The position numbers and the translations under genes were made by a program. 64,000 nt of DNA from Gnetum montanum (taxonomy: Eukaryota > Streptophyta > Gnetopsida > Gnetales > Gnetaceae): positions 106,549 through 170,548 of the forward strand of contig MNCI01010116.1 of assembly GCA_015680685.1 (NCBI GenBank). The letters run 5' to 3'. A model generated the notes under the pieces. The model did not search any database. It saw only the letters and a list, made by a program, of their open reading frames with translations, and had not been told where the DNA came from. Shown one piece after another: positions 1-10,457 of this stretch (the first letter of the stretch is position 1; the number at the start of each line of letters is the position of its first letter).

Positions 1-118
1 TTTCTACCCAGTCACCGCACCACCAATAGATACCTAGTGGATGGGGCATGAAAGGTTCCCAATGTTTCATACATGCATGGATCCTATTCACTCACTAATC
101 TTGGCCATGACCAAATTT

Positions 119-131
119 TTAGTCATGGGGG
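119..131 (+). other. PPT-like purine tract 1 (post-integrase)
   Basis: TTAGTCATGGGGG resembles the core of the true 3' polypurine tract in this family (TCAGTTGTGGGGGTA). Equivalent tracts sit after integrase in M1 (10955-10975), M2 (39009-39026) and P3 (55034-55050). Confidence 0.5.
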
Positions 132-1092
132 TTACCCCCCACTCTAATCTTCAGGATTTTTAAGTACTTTTTCTCTTTTTGTTTTACAATTTTTTATCAT
201 TTTCATATTTCTTCTACATTTTCTACTTTTTTCTAGTTGTGATTTTAATTTTCTTTATATGTAATCTTGCTATTGATCATGTTGCCCATTGAGGTGAGGT
301 TTTTTATCTATGTTGTTGAGTCATAAGGGACTGATTATTCGGACATTGAGACCACGACATCCATTCACCCATTCCATTAATAAGAGGTTCTTGTTCTAGC
401 CATAATGGTAATCTTTTCCATCAATCAACCTAATAATAAATCTATAGTCATTATGTCTAGACAAAGGAGTGTAGAACCAAGGTGGAACATAAGGGGTGTG
501 ACATCAAGGGGATTTGTGGATTCTCTTTGGTTACTTCTATATGTTCTATTATGTTGCTGAGGTTGTAATCATATCCTTGTAGATCTAATGCAAAATGGGA
601 GTAAGAGGAACTTAGCACAACATTGGATAAGCTTATGTGGGTTCCACTGGAAAGACATGTACCCATGCTTGAAGGTTGGTAGCTTCACAAAAGCTAAAAA
701 AAACCCCAATAATTATGCCCTAATACTGCTCCTCCCTTGGACAAAACACCAAGTGATGTTACTCCTCGTGACTTTGATTGTCTTATGGTTGTCCACTAAT
801 GGGATGAAATAATGCAATGTCATTGCAATATGGTTTGAACTTGGTTTGAATCTTGGGTAGAAGGAAACATGGTTATTTAACCATTAATAACACACATGTT
901 TCATTGTGACCATGGTACAACACCTCATGTCTCGATTTCTGTGATCCCTTCTACAGTCCATCTCATCTCGTTGTTCGGATGCTCATAACTTGTGGTTTTG
1001 TGTAGCATAGCATTATTATCTCAATTTGGTGGTTTTAAGATGTGCATTTTGTTTCATAGGTATGCATTGTATTCAACTCCTTTAGTGCCTAT

Positions 1093-1162
1093 GGACATTA
1101 TAGGTGTGGTACACAAGGGCATTATAGGCTAGAGCTTGCTTTGGGGAGGACCCACTTGTGTA
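1093..1162 (+). other. H1 multi-stem RNA element, P0 copy
   Basis: Three stems can be drawn. S1 is ACATT/GGTGT (1095-1099 with 1103-1107, G-T wobbles). The outer S2 is TACACAAG (1110-1117) with CTTGTGTA (1155-1162). The inner S3 is AGGCT/AGCTT. The strand ACTTTGGGGAGGACCCA-type between S3 and S2 is the best conserved part across copies. S2 differs from the P4 copy (TATGCAAG/CTTGCATA) by changes on both sides that keep pairing. Function is unknown. Confidence 0.6.
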
Positions 1163-1454
1163 ACTTTTGCAGCTTATACTTGTTTCACCTAACCATAATA
1201 TTTTTCACCTTCCAAGCACTCAAATTGATATATTTTCTTATTTCCCTTATTATGAATGTAATTTGTCCCACAATCGCACTTTCAATGCCTTTTTTCTTGC
1301 TCATTCTCATACATTTCACGTCGATGACTTCATCCTATCATAATTTCGATGGCTCTAATTAATTTTTCACTTTTCCAACATACTAAACTTCACTTAAACC
1401 TTCCAACCACTCTTAGAGCTTCGATTTGCATGTTGTTTGACCCCATAAAATAGA

Positions 1455-1542
1455 AATTTTTGGACCTTGACGTCATGTACCCAATGTTAGGTCCTACTTG
1501 ACATTGTGTACTTGATGTTGGGTCTAGAAAAGAATATAAATA
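1455..1542 (+). promoter_or_regulatory. Internal U3-like promoter module, P0
   Basis: Short repeats (CCCAATGTTAGG, TTGACATTGTGTAC, GATGTTGGG) lie upstream of TATAAATA at 1535-1542. The adjoining LTR (4923-5804) has the same kind of repeats (CCCAATGTTGC, GTGACGTTGTGTATCC, CCAACATC) just upstream of its TATAAATA at 5049-5056. The module lies about 540 bp before the ORF2 ATG and could drive it. Promoter function is inferred. Confidence 0.5.
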
Positions 1543-1710
1543 TGATCCCAATGAACCTTCAACTTCATTTTTCTCATTTGTACTAGGGGAGTTGTTGCAA
1601 TTTTTTCTCATGACTTTGAGCTCTACACCTCCATCTTCCATGTGCAATATCTAGCTCCTTAATGCCCCGATTTCCATGCCATTTGAATCTATCTGAACCT
1701 CGAGTGTTCC

Positions 1711-1732
1711 ACTTAGTTGTGGTTGAGGGGGG
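1711..1732 (+). other. PPT-like purine tract 2 (pre-ORF2)
   Basis: ACTTAGTTGTGG followed by TTGAGGGGGG. It is preceded by GAACCTCGAGTGTTC, which matches the context of the M3 tract at 62882-62902. It lies downstream of the internal TATA box in P0, M2 and M3. Confidence 0.45.
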
Positions 1733-2054
1733 TGTGAGCATGCAAAGCTTGCGTTGATTTGCTAAAATTTTCTATCACCTGGAAGGTATTATAAGGGTAA
1801 AAATGTTGAAAACCTTAGGAATTAAAATGCAAAATCTCTAATGGTAATGCCAGAGTCCAATTTTTCTAACCCATGGGCTCATAACCATTATTTTAAGCCA
1901 CATATAATAAAAAAGGAAACCAGTTGCAAGGATCGTAAAAAAGGAATGTTTCTTGAAATTTTACTAACATTGCAATTGTATGCTCTATGAGCTTAATGAA
2001 CTAAGGGTATTAGTAAGGTATAAATTGATTAATGATAATAAACATAACCTTGGT

Positions 2055-2080
2055 AACACTTAGTTTTTACTTGATTGCAG
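2055..2080 (+). promoter_or_regulatory. 3' splice site abutting ORF2 ATG, P0
   Basis: A pyrimidine-rich stretch (TTTTTACTTGATTGCAG) ends directly before ATGGCCCC. The same AG|ATGGC arrangement occurs in M1 (9488-9490), M2 (37007-37010) and M3 (62576-62580), and a matching TGATTGTAG occurs in P3 (56690). Confidence 0.6.
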
Positions 2081-4726
2081 ATGGCCCCAAAACGAGGTGT
2101 TTAGGATGAAACCACACAAAGAGCCATTAAGCATCCACATGGTGGCCACAGTCAGCAATTAGAACATGAGGAACATGTTGAGAAAGAGGCCCAATCCTTT
2201 AGTATTCATCAAGAGGCCCCTGTTACTGGGCAATTGGCCCAAGGAGAGGCAAAATAAGTACTAGCCCATGAATAGGAACAACGTCTCACATTGCCCCCTA
2301 ATTGCCTTTCTACCACCTTGAAAAAGTTCACATTGGCTTTAATCATTGTGGAAATGAACTTCAGTTTGTCCATGGAATTTGCTTCAGAAGCGATGTAGAC
2401 ACAACTCAAAGCATCCCTATTGTGGCCTATCTTATTTGGTGGTGGTGATGGTACTTGGGCGAAGTTCATCAATTCTGGCATAATAAAGATGAGGGCACTA
2501 CTATTAACATCTATGGGGTGATCATCTCTTATTCAGTCAAAGACATTGCTGTAGCTGTCAACCTGCCCAATGAAGGGGCTAAGGTTGCTCACCTATTGAC
2601 CAGATTTAACCCTGATACAAAGAAACTATGGCTAAGGTAGACGTATGGTAAAGAAGACAAGTCATACAATGAAATGACTCTAGACAAGAAAGCCTACTTC
2701 AAGATTGAGATGTACCACTTGTTTTCCACAAAAGGGCTCAATTGAGTCTCCACTTATGCGGCTAGGGGAAGTGCCATTCTTATGGGAAAATTTGCAGCTA
2801 ACCTTCCTCAATATTACTTCATAAAAATCCAATGGCAATTCGTAGAAACGAAGTTAGGGAGACCAACACTTCCATTTCCCTACTTAATCAGAAAGCTATG
2901 CAAGTGTGTGGGAATCCTAGTATATACCAATGATATCCTTAGGAAGGCCCAACATGCCTCCTTTGCAAAACTCCTAAAAATGGCAACATCAAGAAAAGAT
3001 TCTGGTCAAGAGAAAGAAGTAGAAAAGAAGGCTACATTGTGAATAGAGATGCAACAAGAGCTTGAATAGTGTACACAAGCACAAGCTCCACCACTGTCGC
3101 AAGATTATAGGCCTTTGATGAGCCACCTGCAGAGGATTGTTGAAATAATTAGTTGGGGAAGCAAGGATGAGGCTAATCTCTTCCGAGTCATGGATGATGT
3201 CATACGGCCCACTATACTAGTTGATCCAATAAGGGGAGAGATCTCAATACAATCAAGAGGAGGGGGATCTCAATGATCATGCTAGATATCTGGAAATGAT
3301 GCATCCTTTTAAGTCACATTGGAAATTGGTTCTTATTATGCCTTTGACCGATCTAGCAGGCACCAGAGATGCACAAATGCTAGCTAGGACCTCAATGACT
3401 CTTGTAGTGCATGAGGATGTGTTTGGTCGCTTGCTACAAATAGGTCAAGTGATGGCCACTCTATTTGACATCCCTAATGATGTCACTGTAGCTTAATCGA
3501 ACCTCATCACCACCAAAGGAAAGTTGGTCATGGAAAATGTCACACCAAAACATGCAAAAGTTGAGATACAAAGATTATAAGAAGAGCTGGCTACCTTGCA
3601 AGTTGAATGATGAGATCCTGCTTATTTTGTTACGCTAGACCAACTAGAGTAATTCAGGATAGAGGAGTTCACTAGGCTAGCAAAAGAGAAAGTAGCTATA
3701 GAGCAAGGGAAGGAAATAGTGGTTTGAAATGCCTCTGCTATAGATGCGTAATCTCATGCACATAAAAAGGAACTAACCATCATCTAAGAGGAAAATAAGC
3801 AGCTCACTATAGAGAATTCTCAGTTGACTATTGTAGAAAAATAGAAGAACATCTTAGAAGAAAGTATCCACTAGTTGTGAGAAAAATTGGTAAGGGTTAA
3901 CCAGGATATGAATAAATTAGCCTGGAAGAATAGAAACCTCTCCATGAAGGAGGTACATGCTATTCACCAAAAGTCAGTAATCGAGATCAGTGTGTGGTAG
4001 AATGAGATTAAAAAGCATGAAAAATTGAAAGAGCACTTCCATGGCCAAGTTGGCATGTACAAGGAAATCAATGAGAAGGAAATCAAGATGGCCAATGCCC
4101 ACATCAACTCCTTGTCAGCATAAAAGTCTGAATGGTAGGCCATTTTGGATAGCTATGCCATGGTCCAATAAGCAGAAGTCAAAAACAAAGACCTACATAT
4201 AGAGAATTTAAAGGAATACATGGTGTTGGCTAACCTTAGATATGCCAACCTTTCCATGTTAATAGTAGGTTGTACCTGAAGTGAGTTGGAGAAATAAGTG
4301 GCGACCACCTATGTGCTGTATGACAAAGAGTTTGTGGATCAAAAATATGCCTTACAAAAGTTGCAAGTGGAAAACTCAAAGTTAGAGGTGGTCAAAGCTA
4401 GTTATCAGAGACAAAAAGATTTAGCCTCAAACCTAGCTTGTACATCAACAAATTGTCATAAGCTCAAAGATAAAGCTAGGGTTTTCAAGGAAGAACGATG
4501 GTAGTTCGTGGCATGGTATGTAAAGGTGAATCAAATATTTCCACAACTACCATGTCCTTGGGATGTACTGGTGCCAGCACACATCGAGACAGCAACCTGG
4601 ATGATGCACAACTCAAGGATGGAAGAGGAAAAATTGTAGGCGTTGCTCAACTGTTACAAATTTCAGCAACCTAGCAACAAAGGAAAGCAACTGATGGAAG
4701 AGCCACCATCTTTGGGCACCGCATGA
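2081..4726 (+). pseudogene. ORF2 of P0, plant-transposon-like domain plus coiled coil, degraded
   Basis: The start at 2081 follows a splice acceptor and encodes MAPKRGV before the first stop; M3 begins MAPKRRQQ and M2 MAPKPRHP. A globular region at about 2440-2950 (readable as INIYGVIISYSVKDIAVAVN, then LLTRFNPDTKKLW) resembles the domain named 'putative plant transposon protein' (Pfam Transposase_32, from memory). From about 3480 to 4640 the reading is rich in K, E, L and Q in heptad style, a long coiled coil. The end is ..EEPPSLGTA before TGA at 4724-4726. Many in-frame stops and frameshifts show it is dead. There is no signal peptide or membrane anchor, so I do not call it an envelope despite its env-like position. 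Function is unknown. Confidence 0.65.
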
Positions 4727-4902
4727 GCTTCCCAATCTTATTTTATTTTGTTTTGTAATAATGTGTCCCATTTTTTGTACTACACCACTACAACATGTAA
4801 AGAGTTGGTTATTTTTTCCATTGTTTGAGGTAGTCAATAATCCCATACCTATCCAATACTTTATAAAGAACTTGTTTCTCATTCTTGAACTTGAGGATGG
4901 GT

Positions 4903-4922
4903 TTTCATTCAATTGTGGGGTA
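4903..4922 (+). other. 3' polypurine tract of P0
   Basis: TTTTCATTCAATTGTGGGGTA sits directly before the LTR start. It is nearly the same as the PPTs of P4 (59368-59381) and, on the minus strand, M3 (60808-60830). It primes plus-strand DNA synthesis in this class of element. Confidence 0.7.
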
Positions 4923-5804
4923 TTATGAGTTGAGTTTTGATAGGCTTCGATGTCAGATATGCAACATCGGAGTCCCAATGTTGCATACCCAACATCGAGG
5001 TTAGTAAGTGACGTTGTGTATCCAACATCACCTCATCTAGATCTTGCCTATAAATATGGTGTTGGGGTACTCAGATGAGATAGTAGTTGATAGTTAGTAG
5101 TCAAATAGATAGTTTAAGTTTTTTGTTTCTTCTTTTAAAGTCTATTATTCCCAGTGCATGCCCACAGTACGATGTTTGTAATCATATGATACCTTTGTTC
5201 AAGTCTGATGTACTTGGACACGTTACATGACTAGTAATAAAGATCAAGATTACTCCCATCATTTTAGCATTCACTTAGATTAATTTTTATTATTAATTAC
5301 TTATTGTTTTCTTTAGTTAAATATTTCCATTTATTGCTATTTATTGTTCATGTTATTAAGTGGAATGTATATGCCTTAATCATGAGCGTTTAAGTGTAAA
5401 TACTTGGTAATCAAGAGGTATATTATTTGGCACAACCAATGATGTACACTTGGCAACCTAGAAGTAATCTCACGAAGTCCAATACGTGTACAGATAGTTA
5501 GGAGTAGATGTCATCATCCCTAGGCTAGTTTAGGTCTTGTTTCCCATTATTCATTAGTTTAATTAATTTACCTCTTTATCATCATCAGGAGTAGCGTAGA
5601 ATTAAGAACAACATCATATGCCTTACTTTGGACTAAACCATATGTGACAAAGCTACCACTAGTCCAAGTGGGAAGATAGAGAATTACGATCAAAGCATAA
5701 CAATCTAGATGTCACAACTAGTCCCATCCACAAAATTTGACAAAATTGTGCGTGAACGCTTGTGATTCATATGGTTGAGCGTAGGGGTACCTCGTTGCTC
5801 ATCA
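4923..5804 (+). repeat. Athila-like LTR between P0 and P1
   Basis: About 882 bp. It starts TTATGAG (one change from TGATGAG) after a PPT and ends GTTGCTCATCA. It has a TATA box at 5049-5056 and the family's conserved 3' section (CACGCTCATATG-type text before GTACCTCG). P0 ORF2 lies on its left, so it serves as P0's 3' LTR. Gag-like sequence of P1 follows on the right, but without a recognisable tRNA-Asp PBS. So it is either shared by two elements through recombination or P1 is joined to it by deletion. Confidence 0.75.
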
Positions 5805-5899
5805 TCAAGCAATCATAATCTCCAAAAAGGGAGATACTATATATCAAGCTAAAAAGTCTCACTATCACCAATCTCCTTCTCATTCACCTATTTTATATC

Positions 5900-7884
5900 C
5901 TAAAGGCTCTATGCAGCAAAAGTTGCATTTTACCTTAGTTGAGATACTTGGAAGAGATGGGATAGACCCAAGAATCTAGAGGAACCTAAGACCAAGGACC
6001 TCTTATAGATCTAAAAGAGAAGAACCAAGAAACCATAATAGAAACCAATTGACATCGTTCTCTAAGTCCTTCATCCTCTTCATTATACTTGTCAACATAC
6101 TTTGATGAGGGAAAACATAGAAATGAAGAAATTACATCATGAAAAAATCAAGAGTGAATGCCTAATAGAGAGAAAAGAAGAGATCATAATAGATGCCCAA
6201 AAAGAGAAAGACATCATGATACATATGCAAGTAAACAAGAAAGGAAGCAAAGGCATAGGAGAAAAAATGAAGGAAAGCATCAAAAGAGCCATCACTAGTA
6301 TGATTAATATGGTGAACCCAATGATTATGATGAGCTTTTATTAACTACAAGAAACATGATTAATATCAATGAGGCCATGCATATTCCAATAAGGGATCTA
6401 AAGGTAATCATATCAAGTAACTATACATGAATAACATTGCCAAATTTGAAGAAGGATATAATGTTGATCGACAACACCATCTTCAAGCTTTCTATGATGC
6501 CTGTGCACTTTAAAATATTAAGAATGAGTGGAAAAAACTTAAGCTATTTCCAAAAACACTTATCATAAAAACAAAGAATTGGTATAGATTGTTGACATCA
6601 AAGTTTATCCAAAGATGGAGCTAGAATTGTTCAATGACAAGTACTAGACATACTCAAGAGTATCGAACTTGGGAAAGCAAATCCAAGGATGGAAATAAGG
6701 GATTTATAAATCCATTAATGTAGTAATGGATAGGCATTATTCACCTTTACATTGATGTCCAGGCCATGGGTTTTCTTAAAGGAAATAGTTGAGGCACATA
6801 ATTGATGAATTTTAAAACAAAAAAAAGAGACTATTAGAGTCTATGCCCAAGGGAGAATGTTAGAAATGAGAGCCCATCTTATACAGAGGTTACTAAATCA
6901 AGTTACCAATGAAGAAGAAGAGCTAAAGAAGTGAGAGTCTATAGAGAAAAATAATAGAGATTCTTCCATTTAGAAGAAAGATGTTAGGATATGTGAGACT
7001 TAGGAGGAAGAATAAATCAAGTACATAATTCAAAGAAAGATCTTGCAATACAAAAATTAATAAATGATATTATGAAAAAGGTAAAAATGATGTAGGACTT
7101 TGTAGATGAAAAGTTCACAACTATGTTAAAGGGAAAGATAGAAGGAAAAATAATGAAGCTAGATAAGATAAATACAAGTACAAAGGAAAAGCTATAGTTG
7201 TCGAAGAGGTTACTGATTCTAGTTTAAGAGATGAAAATAGATGTGATCTATGCTAATATGAACTTTCTAAAGGATGTTGCCTAGTCATGATCCATTTGTA
7301 GGAATTAGGGACATAGGTATTGAACTTGAAGTTTGTGAGAAATTAGATGCCTAGAAGATTATCTTATTCACAAAGTAACTATAGACAATCCTATCAACAA
7401 TTGTATTATCCTAGCAGTCCTTATCTTCAACCTCAAGTTACCATGAATAGACACAAAATCCACAATCATGGGAAATGCCACCACCAAGGTAGCAATAAGC
7501 TCATAGACAACTAGACCCTTATTGTTACTATGTTTAGCAATCTATTTCTCTAGGGAATGCCTCTGCTCATGCCTACTATCATAAATACCTAATAGAATAT
7601 CATAGACCTATAATTTGATGTGGTAAATTACCTTCATATATATCTCATCCTAGTATGCATCATACTTAACAACCTTCTAATCCACTTCCTCTAGTATCAT
7701 TGTTGTTTATGCAGGGAGAGCTATCGACGCAACCTCAACAAAGAAATGTAACAAGAGCTATAAACATGCAAAGGGATGATAATATCAATGACAATGAATG
7801 TAAATCTACAAAATGCTCTTACTTTAGAACAAGTCCTATACCTAATAGAAGAATTTTGACATGTGATAGTCCATTCTAATAAAA
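5900..7884 (+). pseudogene. gag: gag of P1, degraded
   Basis: Gag is the capsid-like structural protein that packages element RNA. The core is recognisable at about 6430-7000 (NIAKFEEGYN, HHLQAFYDACAL, NEWKKLKLFPKTLI, WYRLL), matching M2 and P2 gag. A knuckle at about 7225-7275 reads CDLC.YELSKGCC, where M1 and M2 have CX2CX3HX4C; the histidine position is lost. A proline/tyrosine-rich linker follows, as in M2. Frameshifts and stops are frequent, and no start codon can be chosen with confidence. Confidence 0.65.
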
Positions 7885-8499
7885 TTGAGTGTTGCTATGA
7901 CTCTAATCCCAATTTTAATACCTCCAAGCTATTCAATTGAATTCATGCTTTTATCAAACCAAAGTTTGAACATCAAGATTGTCATGTTAACTCATACAGT
8001 ATTAGATTGGATAAAAGGAAAAACTTTTTCTAATAAAAGAAATGATCTTAGAAGCCCTCTAATTTATCTACACGTTATTGGAGATTTACAATGTAAAGCT
8101 CTACTAGACTCAGGTTCTAAGATCAATTTGATCTCTTATAAAACATACAAGGCATGGAACCTATCACAATTAAATAAGTACAATATAAGATTAGAACTTC
8201 CAGCTTAATTAGTCACCATTCCTTTGGGATAAGTAGACAATGTGGTGATCACGATCAATGGGTGGTCTTATCTCCTAGATTTTTTGATGATCAATGTGAA
8301 GAAGGATAAGAGGGACTTTCTTATCATTATTGGGAGAGCATGGCTTAGCAAAATCAATACTAAGCTAGGAATTAGAGATTTGTCCTTGAAGAATTCAAGG
8401 AAGATGAGCACAGAGTTATATAGATGCAAAGAATTCAATGCATTACTTGCAATAATGAAGAATGCAGTTGTGAATTTAAAGTTTATAATGTCAACGTGA
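7885..8499 (+). pseudogene. retroviral-type aspartic protease of P1
   Basis: Two readable pieces (7885-8208 and 8242-8499) are separated by a stop. The first holds MLTHTVLDWIKG and the active-site region ALLDSGSKINLIS, with catalytic Asp-Ser-Gly. The second holds ITINGWSYLLDFLMINV and IIIGRAWLSKIN, the usual flap and C-terminal signature (usually ..GRAWL). The protease would process Gag-Pol. In P1 it is the last coding piece, since no RT follows. Confidence 0.75.
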
Positions 8500-8874
8500 T
8501 CTTTATATCAGCCCACAAAATTTTTTTGAAAATAAATGTGTGTGCAAAAAGATACAATAATCACTAAATAGAATGACATCCAATGGTTAAGAAATGAGTG
8601 TATAGAACTGTCTAAAACATGCAGGAAAATATCCAATCCACTTATCAACTTCTAACCCAAGAAAATGATCCAAAGAAGAAACCTACAAAAGAATATCCTA
8701 CACCCTGATCCTACATTGAAAAGAAATAGCAAACATGAAGATTCAAAACCTAAAATTGAAAATAAAAAAGAAAACATATCTAGACACTGTAAAATAGAAA
8801 GACAATTTAGTCCAATCGGACATGTATCTCTACATGATCAAAACCAAATTATCATCAATATTATATGGGATAAC
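8500..8874 (+). other. P1 post-protease linker, no clear gene
   Basis: Degraded sequence aligned by eye with the start of the protease-RT linker (8530-8600), then with P2 at 47500-47720. The ORF at 8665-8877 is K/N-rich and lacks a recognised domain; I treat it as chance. Confidence 0.4.
8870..8874. repeat. Left target-site duplication of M1 (ATAAC)
   Basis: ATAAC directly precedes the LTR start TGATAAG at 8875 and is repeated at 17511-17515 directly after the other LTR end CTCATCA. Confidence 0.85.
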
Positions 8875-9118
8875 TGATAAGCGGCAAGGTACCCCTACGC
8901 TTAACCGTACGAATACGAGTGTTTCATGCACAATTCAGTCGAATTCCAAGGACTAAGTGCTTATGCGTCCTTGTGGAATAAGGATGGGTTGGTTGATTTT
9001 ATTTTATGCATTTATTTTAGAATAAACTGCTAGAGTAACTGCTCTAATAATTAGAATAAATCGCTAGAGTAATTGCTCTAATAATTAGAATAAACCGCTA
9101 GAGTAACTACTCTTATCA
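8875..9118 (-). repeat. M1 3' LTR, internally deleted
   Basis: Only 244 bp against 825 bp for the 5' LTR. Both ends match the 5' LTR (TGATAAGCGGC.. and ..CTCTTATCA). The middle, about 580 bp including the TATA box region, is missing. U3 repeats (CTAATAATTAGAATAAACCG units, about 33 bp period) are retained. Confidence 0.85.
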
Positions 9119-9145
9119 TATCCCCATGAATGAATGAAAACTCAT
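9119..9145 (-). other. M1 3' polypurine tract (degraded)
   Basis: On the minus strand TTTTCATTCATTCATGGGGA lies directly before the LTR. It corresponds to TTTTCATTCAGTTGTGGGGG of M3. Confidence 0.6.
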
Positions 9146-9199
9146 CCTTGAGTTTCTTAAAAAATATTGGGAAGGTATGGAATTATTGACTAATTGACA

Positions 9200-9488
9200 A
9201 CTAACGTTGGAACGGGATGACAAACTCAATGTGCCCAGTGATGTATCAATAAGCATATTACAACATTGTCATGAACACTCGTACATAAATGACATCCAAG
9301 CCTTGATTTGGCAGCTTGTAGAGAAAGAGAGAAAGAAAATGAAGTGTGTTGCCACCAATGCTAAGATTGTGCCTTCCATTATTTATTCATAGCCATGCCA
9401 CCAAACTTGCTCTTTTCGCAAATGCTCTAGCTTCGGTCCATTTTCAGTGCTTCCTCGAAGCCTAGTCCATTATTTGTATGATCGCCAT
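9200..9488 (-). pseudogene. ORF2 remnant of M1
   Basis: The ATG at 9488-9486 follows GTGTGTAG on the minus strand, the same splice-acceptor arrangement as in intact ORF2 copies. The reading begins MAIIQIMD then stops. Only about 290 bp separate it from the PPT region, against about 2.6 kb in P0. The plant-transposon-like domain and coiled coil are absent. It is a deletion remnant, if coding at all. Confidence 0.4.
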
Positions 9489-9869
9489 CTACACACACAA
9501 CACAATCACAAATGAGCAAGGATAGATAAACCACAATGCAGTTGATACCTTGCCTCGATATGAAGCGCATTGGTTGAGTTGTGGTTATGGCAAAAATTGG
9601 TTTGGAGATTTATCATAGGTGACTACCCAAGGTGTAGAGGTTAGGTGAATAGTAAAATGGAGAAAACTGAAAAATTTGTGCCACGGCCCCCACGACTAAG
9701 AGCAAGCCTCTAGTAGCTATAAGATGGAAAAACATGAGGAACAGGAAAGATGAAAAATATTAATGGCAATGCCAATAAAATGGATGTCATGGATGGGGAT
9801 GAAACAAGAAATGATTGATTGCAGGAAATGTTTAAGGGAAAGAAGTTAATAATTGCACCAAAAAGAAAT

Positions 9870-9925
9870 GTCAATGGGTCCTCCCCAAAGCAGGCTCATG
9901 CCCTTTATGCCCTAACAAACCCATA
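9870..9925 (-). other. H1 element, M1 copy (outer stem decayed)
   Basis: Minus strand keeps GGGCATGAGCC (inner stem S3, loop ATGA) and GCTTTGGGGAGGACCC. The outer stem is weak here (TTGTTAG against CATTGACA). Confidence 0.5.
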
Positions 9926-10401
9926 AATCAAAGAGTGTTTAGGTTCTATGAATGTCCTTTGGAAGCAAGAGTTAAAAACTTACCCACAAGAATTCACCAA
10001 AGAAAAACAATGCATCAACTCAGAATGGACTAATGATAAAATCGACAATGAGGTGGGAAAATGGGGAGAAAGATGGAGAGGAGAGAATGGAATGGAATTC
10101 CAAGAACAAGATTGTGTAAAGTCCCTTGTGTATGTTATCGTTAATGTGACTGAGTAGAAATCAACCCAAATCTAGACTCAAACAAACCACATCTAGTGAC
10201 CTTGCATCAACACACTTCACCAATCCATCCACTTGAAGCAACAAGAATTCTTCCACAAAGAGTCACCATCATTCCGAGGAGAGTGAGATGGAGAAGCAGG
10301 AAGAGAGAAAGACCTTAGTTATAGGGAACCTTCAGGCATGGGTAACATGTCTTTCTAGTTCCATAACTAGTGCTTGTAGCCCATATTGCTTTATTCTATC
10401 T

Positions 10402-10457
10402 AAGGGGTGTGCTTTGAATTCTCACACTTTTTTTTGCGTGAGAACCACACCATGCAA
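10402..10457 (-). other. H2 long hairpin, M1 copy
   Basis: On the minus strand GGTGTG..TTCTCAC pairs with GTGAGAA..CACACC around an A-rich loop. The P3 copy has TTCCCAT/ATGGGAA at the same place, so both arms changed together. Confidence 0.5.

Larger units (their letters stand above)
1..2080 (+). mobile_element. P0: integrase-to-ORF2 spacer of an Athila-like element (5' part outside window)
   Basis: This is the long noncoding stretch between the end of pol and ORF2 of a plus-strand Athila-like element whose gag-pol lies left of the window. It opens with a purine tract (119-131) and a T-rich tract (about 150-260). It then carries the blocks found in other copies: GTGTGACATCAAGGGGATTT near 497, AAAGACATGT..CCCATGCTTGAAGGT near 650, the multi-stem element H1 (1093-1162), a TATA box (1535-1542), a second purine tract (1711-1732) and a splice acceptor (2080). 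The short ORFs here do not recur in other copies and are not called genes. Placement rests on the same block order in M1, M2, M3, P2 and P3. Confidence 0.75.
5805..8874 (+). mobile_element. P1: gag-protease part of a pol-less Athila-like element
   Basis: It contains a broken gag and protease but no RT, RNase H or integrase. It resumes at 17511 after the M1 insertion and goes straight into post-integrase spacer sequence. The junction text (ATTATATGGGAT) and the following region are matched in P2 near 47705-47830, so the two copies share one pol-less structure. Both look like members of a non-autonomous subfamily, not two separate random deletions. Confidence 0.6.

Noticed and set aside
4613-4978. 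121-residue minus-strand ORF over the P0 ORF2 end and PPT
   Set aside because: It crosses the PPT and LTR start antisense and is not seen in other copies.
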